Part shown: positions 49,569 through 58,370 of the stretch, one piece after another | Numbering within the stretch: position 1 is the stretch's first letter | How the letters are laid out: each line of letters starts with the position of its first letter | Assembly: GCA_016765535.1 (NCBI GenBank) | Contig: JAESPQ010000052.1 | Location: 26,110 to 90,109, forward strand | Direction: 5' to 3' | Length of the DNA stretch: 64,000 nucleotides | Source: Alteromonadaceae bacterium | GTDB taxonomy: Bacteria > Pseudomonadota > Gammaproteobacteria > Enterobacterales > Alteromonadaceae | Translations under genes and position numbers: made by a program | Notes under the pieces: generated by a model | What the model saw: only the letters and a program-made list of their open reading frames with translations | Database searches by the model: none | Told to the model about the DNA's origin: nothing

Positions 49569-51508
49569 AAAACTACCCCCATATCTTCGTACAATGACAA
49601 ACGTTTTTCCCAAAAAACGGTTAAGATACCTAGTTCTAAAACTCTCTTTTCCATTTTTTCTACCAACTTCAATAATTCATCACTTTTAGCTTTCATGCTA
49701 TCGAGAATAAAACGTATGCGAATTGAAAGCTCTTTAAACAAACTGTCCGCTTGACTGAAATCAATAGCAAACTTACGAACTTCAGTAAGTACGTAAAGCA
49801 GGCTCAATAGTTTATGAATATCTTCCTCATCAGCATGACAAGTGTAGTTTTCGCAATACAAACAGCCATATTGAGTCTTACAATTTGGCTCAATAGGTAC
49901 TTTATCTTGAACGGGTGAGGGGTTATCATCGTCTTCACAATGACCAACAGGAATTGATTTGTCATTATCATTATCTACAAACTTTATTTTAATTTGTTTT
50001 CGTGATTTATGCATTGCTTGCCAATATAATTCTAATTCTTTAATTTGCCTATCTGGTGTAGTCTCCATGTAATCACGAGAATTAGTCTCAATAGAATGTC
50101 CAAGTAAACTTGCAGCTATTTCCTGATCTTCTCTTAACTCATTCAATAACAAATTTTTATATTTACGTGCGGCTCTTGCAGGAATATTTTTTATATTTTT
50201 ATTAACATATTTTCCTTCTTTAAGCCGCTTAATAAACCTATTACAATCACTACGCCTTAGTTGGGTATAGGTGTCATTATATTTTCCTGAGTCACCTTTT
50301 TTAGAACAAATGAAAAAAAGATACTTCTGTTCTACTCCATTTAAAACCCAATCCCTGAGTTCAAGATACTCTTTAAATAAGCTATACCCATATTGGTCAC
50401 CTAGTGAGTAAACAACTGTTTTACCACCAGCACGAAACTTAACCGCACGATAATCATTTTTAAATAAGTCTTTATCTGCCCTGTATCCCTCATCAAATTG
50501 AAGTTGACGTATTTCACTAGGGTATATACCTGTCAAAATAATGAATAGCTGCATATATGCTTGCATAGCAAGTGTTGCATACTTCATACGTTGCTCATGC
50601 CTTGAATCTATATTTACTTCTTCTAATTTACCCAGAGCATTTTTAACAGCACGACTTGCACACGATATAGACATGGTGGCTTTAGATGAAAGTTGATACT
50701 CTTTAATCGTAGAGATTCTTCCATCCACAGCGTTATAAATTGGTCCGCAAGATGATGAATAAGGCGTGTTTTTATTTCGACCATTAGACGGAAAAACATA
50801 CGTTTCATAATCAGGCATTTTAAGCTTAAATGGAAAAGTATTACTTGATATAACAAATTCTTTAAATTGTTTAGCAATGGCTAAAGCTGTTTTCACCATA
50901 TAGCTAACTTGATTATCTTTCGGTGGCTTTGATGGAATACGTTTGGCTTTTATTTTAGTAATCCCAACATAAATTTGGCTAGTTTTTCCTGCACCAAAAT
51001 AAATATCAAACATTTTTTCCATTGATAATTGTAAGCTATTACAAGTTTCAGGTTTTACTTTTCCACCACTTACTTTAATTTGATGTTTTAATTCACTTAC
51101 ATATCCAACGTATGCTTTTCTTGCTGAGTCCATTGAATCAAATAAATTTTCATAACTATTACCATCACACCAATTTATTATTTTTTTAAACTGATTAATG
51201 TCATATAGGATGGTCGAGTGCTCTCTGCAACCGATAAAAAAATGATCATACAAATTACGTAAGAATTCACACCTAGACTTCTTGAGTGATTTAAGCTCCA
51301 CAAAGTAAGGTCGCTTAGCCTGAGATGTATTAGAATAAACTTGTTCACGCTTCGAAAATGCCAAAGAGCCAATATCATAAGGGTTTACACGAACAGAACT
51401 ATCTAGCTGAACCCTTGCATTCTCAGGGTAAAGTAGCTCTTGATCTAGCTCTGCTGGAGTTAGAATAAATGTCTCCCTTAAAATCATGTTTTCTTCATGT
51501 GGATACAC
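49565..51508 (-). CDS. Tyrosine recombinase-like protein, second of trio, with substituted catalytic residues
   Basis: ILTGIYPSEIRQLQ (Arg to Tyr), PARAARKYKNLL (His to Arg), LLGHSIETNSRDYMETTP. Confidence 0.8.
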   Translation of the reverse strand: MYPHEENMILRETFILTPAELDQELLYPENARVQLDSSVRVNPYDIGSLAFSKREQVYSNTSQAKRPYFVELKSLKKSRCEFLRNLYDHFFIGCREHSTILYDINQFKKIINWCDGNSYENLFDSMDSARKAYVGYVSELKHQIKVSGGKVKPETCNSLQLSMEKMFDIYFGAGKTSQIYVGITKIKAKRIPSKPPKDNQVSYMVKTALAIAKQFKEFVISSNTFPFKLKMPDYETYVFPSNGRNKNTPYSSSCGPIYNAVDGRISTIKEYQLSSKATMSISCASRAVKNALGKLEEVNIDSRHEQRMKYATLAMQAYMQLFIILTGIYPSEIRQLQFDEGYRADKDLFKNDYRAVKFRAGGKTVVYSLGDQYGYSLFKEYLELRDWVLNGVEQKYLFFICSKKGDSGKYNDTYTQLRRSDCNRFIKRLKEGKYVNKNIKNIPARAARKYKNLLLNELREDQEIAASLLGHSIETNSRDYMETTPDRQIKELELYWQAMHKSRKQIKIKFVDNDNDKSIPVGHCEDDDNPSPVQDKVPIEPNCKTQYGCLYCENYTCHADEEDIHKLLSLLYVLTEVRKFAIDFSQADSLFKELSIRIRFILDSMKAKSDELLKLVEKMEKRVLELGILTVFWEKRLSLYEDMGVVL

Positions 51509-53003
51509 TTTGTTTTTTCTCCGTATTTATTCTCTTTAAATCATTCTCATAGCCTTTGAAAATATGAGATTCATATAATTCTTGAGCACGCTTTTTATCA
51601 TTGATATTTTCAAACAGCTTTAGATAGTTTTCAGTAATGCTTGAACGACTATGGTGCATTCTTTTTTGTACTTTTCTAATGATTTCTGAGTGACTAATTA
51701 TCTTGCCATTCTTGTCTTCATATTTTTTTACGAGATGAAGATAGTATACGAATGCAAATGTTGCTCTAAGCCAATGAAATGTAATGTCCTTCGGGAATTT
51801 TTTTGAAGTAAATGTTAAAAGTTTTTCAGTAAAAAGCCTAGTTCGCTGTCCTTTAGGTCTTGACCGTACACGCACAAAACGAGGATCATCTTTTGCCATA
51901 TAATGACAATTATTTTCCGTTGATAAGAATAGATAAACATCATTATCATGCATTTTTTCTAAATCTGGGAATTCATCAGCAAACTTTTGCTGAAATTCTT
52001 TACGCCTAGCCTTGGCAGTTCTGCTTTTCGAATAAACAATAAGATCATCAGCTAACTCCTTTTCAACAAACAACTTTTGAGGTTTATCATATTTAGTATC
52101 GGCCCCATTTTTAGAACTTACTCTAAGTTCATAAGTATTGTCTGATAATAAAAATTTAGGTTCAAAAAATGCTAGGTGCTTCATTCTTAATGTGAAGATA
52201 GTTTGCTTACGTGCCCCTGTATAAAGAGCGAATAAGCTAAAAAGGCGCTCATCAACACTGAATTCGTCTTTACTAATTTCTCTTAAAAACTCATCTCTTT
52301 GAGTCAGTGTCAGTGGCCTTAAATCTTCACCTTCATCTCTAACATATCCAACCTCAACAGGGATAGGTTCATGACTAACAGGCTTAGTTTGACCACGTTT
52401 TGTAACTTTTTTTGAACCTCTCCCGGTAGCTGTTTCAAAGGATATTCTAATATCTTTCACTGTATCAACACGATCAATATCGATATAAGAGTCACTTTGC
52501 TCAGATAGCCATTTAATAAAATAATAGACGGCTGAAGTCTTCATGTTTAGGGTTTCTGGACCAATCTCCACTTCCGATGATAAATAGGCATAATATTTAT
52601 ATGTCGGTCTATGGCTGGGCCTCCTGCCAGAAAAGTCGTCAAATTCAATTTCTTTATCTTCACAAAATAATTTGTAATCCAACAGTTTCGAAGCTTTATC
52701 TCGGATAAGATCTGTTGCCTCAGCTAATTTGGTCGAATTGATTGCCATCTCAAAGAGATATGTATTTGCTTCATGCCATGGTTTTCCATCATGATTCAAT
52801 AAAAAAGGGAAATTGTAGACACTATCATCAGGAGCAATTCTTTTGTCTTCAGGGATGACATGGTATTTATATGATCGGACATTATGCTCAACATAATGTT
52901 CATAAGAATTATTAGTTTCACCAGTAGTAGTTATGAAAGCTGTAGCATCAAAAATACGTGGTATGTTAATTAAGCGGATATCTTTACGAGGGTCTCTTTT
53001 CAT
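51495..53003 (-). CDS. Tyrosine recombinase-like protein, first of trio
   Basis: ALYTGARKQTIFTLRMKHL, FHWLRATFAFVYY, MHHSRSSITENYLKL. Confidence 0.85.
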   Translation of the reverse strand: MKRDPRKDIRLINIPRIFDATAFITTTGETNNSYEHYVEHNVRSYKYHVIPEDKRIAPDDSVYNFPFLLNHDGKPWHEANTYLFEMAINSTKLAEATDLIRDKASKLLDYKLFCEDKEIEFDDFSGRRPSHRPTYKYYAYLSSEVEIGPETLNMKTSAVYYFIKWLSEQSDSYIDIDRVDTVKDIRISFETATGRGSKKVTKRGQTKPVSHEPIPVEVGYVRDEGEDLRPLTLTQRDEFLREISKDEFSVDERLFSLFALYTGARKQTIFTLRMKHLAFFEPKFLLSDNTYELRVSSKNGADTKYDKPQKLFVEKELADDLIVYSKSRTAKARRKEFQQKFADEFPDLEKMHDNDVYLFLSTENNCHYMAKDDPRFVRVRSRPKGQRTRLFTEKLLTFTSKKFPKDITFHWLRATFAFVYYLHLVKKYEDKNGKIISHSEIIRKVQKRMHHSRSSITENYLKLFENINDKKRAQELYESHIFKGYENDLKRINTEKKQSVST

Positions 53004-53027
53004 AATGACAGATAATAATAAACTGAT

Positions 53028-53065
53028 GTGTCAACGATACATTGATACACCTACCCGTGTCAACA
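53028..53065 (-). repeat. Right-end copies of the GTGTCAAC motif (inverse of left-end GTTGACAC)
   Basis: GTGTCAAC at 53028-53035 and GTGTCAACA at 53057-53065. Confidence 0.8.
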
Positions 53066-55672
53066 GCCAAACGTACACCTTAGCTTAGGATAATGCGATT
53101 TCATCTCTTTTTTTACCTCAGCATAACTGCCTTGCCAAAATTGCGCTAAGTTTTGAGTTACTTGAATAGGGCGACCTGCAGGTGATAATAATTCTAATAA
53201 TAGCGAAATGCCTTTGCCTATTTGCACCTCGCCAACTTGCGGCGTTATTGCCAAACCATAAACCTCTTGCATGGGCAGTGACACTTTAGGTGATAGTTGT
53301 TCATGATGATAAGTTATCGGACAGCGTCGTCCAGTTGGGCCAAGATAATATTCAGGTGCTAATTTAGCTAATAGTTGCTGCTGATTATAATCAAGCAAGG
53401 AGAGTATACAGTTCGATAAATTAATTTTATCTAATTGTGCTTTATTTTTTACTTCGCCGACAAAAGGCGCAAACCAAGTCGTTAAATTCGCTAATAAAAA
53501 ATCCTCAGATAAAAGGGGGAAATCTGCATCGCTAACAAAGGTATTTAGCCATTGCCAACGTGTTTTTAGCGCTAGATCTTTTGCTTGCCAATTAAGCCAT
53601 GCCAAGCCCTTTTTCTGTACTAATTCACACCACATACTGGCAATTTTTTCAGTGGATAATTGTTTATTACCGATCTTTTTATTACTGAGTTTTTCAGTGC
53701 CAAGCTTTTCATTATGAGAAGTTTGCGATAATAACAAGGCAAATAACTTAGTTTGTTTACGCGCGCTAATTTTGCCATTGCTTTCATTATAAGTAAGTGA
53801 GTCTTTAGTTGTTATTTGCTTACTAAAAATAGTTTCTAACTGTATTTGCTCAATCGATGCTGCTAAACGTACCGTTAATGTATGATTGCGAGTTTGTTGT
53901 AAGTCAGCAACAACAATTAAAGCTTGCCCTGCTAAACTGTCCCCCTCAGCCAAGCACACGCCTTTGCCATTAGCACATAAATAATCATGCCCTTGTGTTT
54001 GCTTATTGGTTGCTCTGAGTTTTGCCACACGTTCAGGATAAGCAAGTGCCAATAACATGCCGATATTGTCAACAGGTAATAGTTTAGCTTGTTTAACAAA
54101 ATGAATATTGGCTTGACGAGCTAAACGCTGCGCTTGCTGATAAATACGAGTATGATTTTGAGGGTTATCTAGTAATACCGTTAAGCGCTGTCTTATATCA
54201 CTATTTTGACCGTTCCCTTTATGAACAGAGTCTTTATGAGCAGTACCTTTTTGCTGAGAGCCTTGCTGACGACTAAAAATATCACGTTCTGCTAACATTG
54301 CCGCTAAAATACAGGCAAGACTTGTGTACTGCTTAGTTAATAATGGCTTTGCAATCATCATCGCTAGCGAATTGGCTCGTAAAATCATTTGCGCAAAACG
54401 TGGATGACAACTTAGCTTTGCTACTTGCTTACCATGCACAGTCAATTTTAGTTTGTTATTAACAATATCTAAACGCTGTAATTCTTGCCATGCTTGATTT
54501 TCTTTATTGTTATTGGGCAACTCAAGCAATGGTAAATCGACTAATTGACTAACCCCCCAACGCGCACTTTCAATTAGCAGGGGTAATAAATCGGTTTGCT
54601 GAATTTCACTAATTGCCTGTCCTTGACGGCGTTCAAAGTCCTCTTTAGCATATAAACGAATACATGTCCCCGCCATTAATCGCCCAGCACGACCTGCACG
54701 TTGAATAGCAGAGGCTTTAGATATTTGCTGCTGCACTAACTTATTAGTGAGGCTTGCACTATCATAAACGGCACGTTTTTCAAAACCGCAATCAATGACA
54801 CAATTAATACCGTCAATGGTTAATGAGGTTTCGGCAATATTGGTACTGAGCACTAATCTGTGCCTGCCACTTGGGCTTGGCGCTATGACTTGCTGCTGTG
54901 CTTTTAGCGATAAATCTCCATATAAACAATGCAAATCAACATTATCAGGCAAAATACCAGCAGAAGCTAAACGCTCAGCTAAAAAACGAATATCAGCAAT
55001 ACCAGCAAGAAACACCAAGATAGAGCCTTGCTGTTGCCGAGCTTGTGTTGTGATCACCTTTAACGCATGTTCACGCCAGCGTTGCGTATTAATAGGCGGA
55101 TCATAACTAATTTCAATTGGATAACTACGCCCTGCACTTTTCAATAACACTGCATCGGGGAGTTTTTTAGCTAAAAATTCATTGTCTAACGTTGCCGACA
55201 TTAACAATATTTTTAAATCGTCACGCAAACCAAGCTGAATATCGCGCGCCAGTGCAAAGGCTAAATCACCTTGCATACTTCGCTCATGAAACTCATCAAA
55301 AATGACTAAAGCACAACCATCAAGTTCAGCATCGTTTTGCATTATTTTAGTTAAAATGCCCTCGGTGATCACCTCTAATTGTGTTTTACTACTCACTTTA
55401 GTTTCATCACGTAAGCGATAACCAACACGCTCACCAACTTGCTCCCCCAATTGACTCGCCAAATATAAAGCAATATTTTTAACAGCGACACGGCGCGGTT
55501 GTAACAAGTAAATTTTTTGCCCCGAAAACTGAGGCAACGCTAATAACCAAAGCGGTAGGCAAGTTGATTTACCTGCCCCCGGAGGAGCGGATAATACTAA
55601 GGTATTTTTAGTGGTTAACGCGCTAATAAACTCAGTTTTTATGGCTTCAATAGGTAATTTTGCTGTATTCAT
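53060..55672 (-). CDS. hrpB: Resident HrpB helicase, 3' end replaced by island sequence
   Basis: APPGAGKST, DEFHERS, AIQRAGRAGRL; ends ...EMKSHYPKLRCTFGC* instead of YPKHxWPDDP... Confidence 0.92.
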   Translation of the reverse strand: MNTAKLPIEAIKTEFISALTTKNTLVLSAPPGAGKSTCLPLWLLALPQFSGQKIYLLQPRRVAVKNIALYLASQLGEQVGERVGYRLRDETKVSSKTQLEVITEGILTKIMQNDAELDGCALVIFDEFHERSMQGDLAFALARDIQLGLRDDLKILLMSATLDNEFLAKKLPDAVLLKSAGRSYPIEISYDPPINTQRWREHALKVITTQARQQQGSILVFLAGIADIRFLAERLASAGILPDNVDLHCLYGDLSLKAQQQVIAPSPSGRHRLVLSTNIAETSLTIDGINCVIDCGFEKRAVYDSASLTNKLVQQQISKASAIQRAGRAGRLMAGTCIRLYAKEDFERRQGQAISEIQQTDLLPLLIESARWGVSQLVDLPLLELPNNNKENQAWQELQRLDIVNNKLKLTVHGKQVAKLSCHPRFAQMILRANSLAMMIAKPLLTKQYTSLACILAAMLAERDIFSRQQGSQQKGTAHKDSVHKGNGQNSDIRQRLTVLLDNPQNHTRIYQQAQRLARQANIHFVKQAKLLPVDNIGMLLALAYPERVAKLRATNKQTQGHDYLCANGKGVCLAEGDSLAGQALIVVADLQQTRNHTLTVRLAASIEQIQLETIFSKQITTKDSLTYNESNGKISARKQTKLFALLLSQTSHNEKLGTEKLSNKKIGNKQLSTEKIASMWCELVQKKGLAWLNWQAKDLALKTRWQWLNTFVSDADFPLLSEDFLLANLTTWFAPFVGEVKNKAQLDKINLSNCILSLLDYNQQQLLAKLAPEYYLGPTGRRCPITYHHEQLSPKVSLPMQEVYGLAITPQVGEVQIGKGISLLLELLSPAGRPIQVTQNLAQFWQGSYAEVKKEMKSHYPKLRCTFGC

Positions 55673-55779
55673 GTGAGTTAAGATTCTAGAATATCGTTTT
55701 TAGGCAAGCGAATAATTGCTTGATCATACTATAAATTCCCTGTTAACGTGCTAATTCATCTCTCTATAATAAGCATTGC

Positions 55780-57168
55780 ATGGAAAACATTAATCAAATT
55801 CTAACCCACGTTGTCGCCTTTATGTGGGGCTTACCCTTAGTAATATTACTCGTGGGCGGCGGTTTGTTTTTTGTTTTTCATTCAGGATTTAAACCTTATT
55901 TATACCTCAAACATGCTTTAGATATTACACTAGGAAAAGTAGATGAAGATCATCAAAACCAGCCAAGTCCAACGCAAGTACAAGGTGATGTTTCTCATTT
56001 TCAAGCACTAATGCTGGCGCTTTCTGGCACGCTTGGTTTAGGCAATATTTCAGGCGTTGCCGTTGCTATTACATTAGGTGGTGCAGGGGCAATTTTTTGG
56101 ATGTGGATAACGGCATTGGTAGGCGTTGCCACTAAATTTTATACTGCTAGTTTAGCGGTTAAGTACCGAGGTTTAGACCGAAATGGACACCTTCAAGGTG
56201 GCCCTATGTATGTTATTCGTGAAGGTTTAGGTAAAAAGTGGCTACCACTTGCCTGGTTATTTTGTATTGGCGCAATGTTTGGCGCGCTACCGATATTTCA
56301 AATAAATCAATTAGTGCAAGTACTACGCGATTTTATTGCTATTCCCCACGGTTTAGCGACTAAAACAGAGCATTTTACCTTCGATTTATTTGCAGGCTTA
56401 GCATTATTTACCTTAATCACCGCCATTGTGCTAGGTAAATTATCGCGTATTGCCGCAGTAACCAGCCGACTTGTACCGCTTATGGTCGGTTTATATCTAC
56501 TAATGACGGCTTATGTATTACTTACTAATGCAGAGCATATTCCCAGTTCATTTTTACTGATTTTTACTAGTGCCTTTAATGGTAATTCTGTCACAGGAGG
56601 CCTTGTTGGTACTATAATTTTAATTGGCGTACAACGCGGGGCGTTTTCTAATGAAGCAGGCATAGGCACCGAATCTTTAGCACATGGTGCCGCCAAAACT
56701 AACGAGCCTATTCGCGAAGGTTTAGTGGCAACACTTGGCCCTATTGTTGATACCTTGATTGTATGTACCTGTACAGCACTGGCTATTTTAGTAACAGGGG
56801 TTTTAGATACTGAACTCAAAGGGGTTAGCTTAACCGCGCAAGCTTTTGAACAAAGCATTCCTGTTGTTGGTGGTTACTTACTTACCTTAGTCGTGTTCTT
56901 TTTAAGTACCAGTACGGTACTCACTTTTTGGTATTATGGCGGCAAATGTGCGCATTTTTTATTCGGCACAACCTTTGAAAAATTTTATGTCTGGTTTTAT
57001 TTATCTTTAATTATCGTTGGCGCGGTTACCTCATTTAGTATTGTCATTAATGTGATCGACATTATGTATGCAACCATGGCAATACCAACAATGATCTCAA
57101 CCTTGTTGTTAGCACCAAAAGTAAAACAAGCGGCTAACAAGTATTTTGCACGTTTGGCCGTTAAATAA
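55780..57168 (+). CDS. Sodium:alanine symporter (AGCS) family protein
   Basis: GTLGLGNISGVAVAITLGGAGAIFWMW; GVQRGAFSNEAGIGTESLAHGAAKT. Confidence 0.95.
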   Translation: MENINQILTHVVAFMWGLPLVILLVGGGLFFVFHSGFKPYLYLKHALDITLGKVDEDHQNQPSPTQVQGDVSHFQALMLALSGTLGLGNISGVAVAITLGGAGAIFWMWITALVGVATKFYTASLAVKYRGLDRNGHLQGGPMYVIREGLGKKWLPLAWLFCIGAMFGALPIFQINQLVQVLRDFIAIPHGLATKTEHFTFDLFAGLALFTLITAIVLGKLSRIAAVTSRLVPLMVGLYLLMTAYVLLTNAEHIPSSFLLIFTSAFNGNSVTGGLVGTIILIGVQRGAFSNEAGIGTESLAHGAAKTNEPIREGLVATLGPIVDTLIVCTCTALAILVTGVLDTELKGVSLTAQAFEQSIPVVGGYLLTLVVFFLSTSTVLTFWYYGGKCAHFLFGTTFEKFYVWFYLSLIIVGAVTSFSIVINVIDIMYATMAIPTMISTLLLAPKVKQAANKYFARLAVK

Positions 57169-57190
57169 TACAAAGAAACAGATATTCGCA

Positions 57191-57254
57191 ATGTAGGTTG
57201 TCATGAGCGTAGCGAAGCACAACATTTAGATGTCGCAGCAAGCTACGACCTACA
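57191..57254. repeat. REP-like palindromic element
   Basis: ATGTAGGT...ACCTACAT 8-bp terminal arms around GCGTAGCGAAGCACAACATTTAGATGTCGCAGCAAGCTACG. Confidence 0.65.
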
Positions 57255-57271
57255 TTAGCAGGAGAAGCTTT

Positions 57272-57832
57272 ATGAAACGCTTATTTTTCGCCTTAGATAT
57301 TACCAATAATGACAAACAACTCCTTACCCATTGGCGTGACAAGGCATTAAATCTTCCTTTTAAAACCATTACGACAGAGAATTTTCATATTACCTTGGCA
57401 TTTTTAGGCAATACCAGTAGCGTGCAGCAACAACAATTAACCGACAGCGCAAACAAATTTTCACAGCAAATATCACCGATCACCTCACCGATTTTACAGC
57501 TTAACCATGTAGGTTTATTTAAAAAACCCAAGGTGATGTATTTAGGTTTACAAACTTGTCCTGACTGGCTAAATGATCTTGCTAACAATTTAAGTCAAGC
57601 TGCAATAAAAATAGGTTTGTTACAAGAGAAACGGGCTTATTGCCCGCATTTAAGTATTTATCGTAAAGCTCACGCGATGGATGATGGCTCTCTTAATATA
57701 GGAATGAGTGATATAGAGATGAGTGATAAAAAAATCATCATTAAAATTAACAGTTTTAGTTTATATCGATCAGTTTCTAGCGAACAAGGCGTTATTTATA
57801 CACCAATAACTACGTGGAAATTAACGACCTAA
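57272..57832 (+). CDS. thpR: RNA 2',3'-cyclic phosphodiesterase (2H family)
   Basis: FHITLAFLG and HLSIYRKA HxT/S motifs; RBS AGGAG before MKRLFFALDI. Confidence 0.9.
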   Translation: MKRLFFALDITNNDKQLLTHWRDKALNLPFKTITTENFHITLAFLGNTSSVQQQQLTDSANKFSQQISPITSPILQLNHVGLFKKPKVMYLGLQTCPDWLNDLANNLSQAAIKIGLLQEKRAYCPHLSIYRKAHAMDDGSLNIGMSDIEMSDKKIIIKINSFSLYRSVSSEQGVIYTPITTWKLTT

Positions 57833-57833
57833 A

Positions 57834-58262
57834 TCATTTTAAATGGGACTGACTTTTATCTCTGTTTTCCATGGCTTGTAAACCCCGTAAAATTCCACAA
57901 TGATCAATAACATCTTCATTTTGACATTGTTGTTGTAAATGATTTAGCTGCGTTTTTAGTTCAATTAACTCATGTAAACGCATATCAACATGCTTAATAT
58001 GATCCTCTAATAAATTATTTACATCACTGCAATCGGCTGGTGGTTTGTCCATTAACATTAATAAACTGCGAATTTCATCATGACTCATCGCTAAACTTCG
58101 GCAATTACGAATAAAATTAAGTCTGTATTTATGTTTTTGATTATAAAGACGATAATTATTTACACCACGTTCAGGTATAGGTAAAAGTCCTAATTTTTCA
58201 TAATAACGAATCGTTTCTGTTGTGCATTTAGTTACTTTAGCTAATTCACCTATTTTCATCAC
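57834..58262 (-). CDS. MerR-family regulator, Cd(II)/Pb(II)-responsive type (CadR-like)
   Basis: MKIGELAKVTKCTTETIRYYEKLGLLP; C-terminal Cys residues. Confidence 0.9.
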   Translation of the reverse strand: MMKIGELAKVTKCTTETIRYYEKLGLLPIPERGVNNYRLYNQKHKYRLNFIRNCRSLAMSHDEIRSLLMLMDKPPADCSDVNNLLEDHIKHVDMRLHELIELKTQLNHLQQQCQNEDVIDHCGILRGLQAMENRDKSQSHLK

Positions 58263-58298
58263 TTTTCACTTATTTTGCATTTAATTTAGTCTATTCAC

Positions 58299-58329
58299 TT
58301 GACCTTAAAGTTACTACAAGGTGTTTAAT
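58299..58329 (+). promoter_or_regulatory. MerR-type promoter/operator of the P-type ATPase gene
   Basis: TTGACC-19 bp-TTTAAT with dyad ACCTTAAAGTTACTACAAGGT in the long spacer. Confidence 0.8.
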
Positions 58330-58370
58330 AGTGCAATAAGGTTAAGTGATAAATAAAAGGTGACATCGTT

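Larger units (their letters stand above)
27125..53065. mobile_element. ~25.9 kb genomic island inserted in hrpB
   Basis: hrpB split at both ends; TGTTGACAC terminal inverted motifs with extra internal copies; recombinase operon at one end; variable/defence cargo. Confidence 0.88.

Noticed and set aside
27125-53065. Interpretation of the island as a Tn7-like transposon because of multi-copy end motifs
   Set aside because: No TnsA/B/C/D-like proteins seen; the mobility operon reads as tyrosine recombinases.
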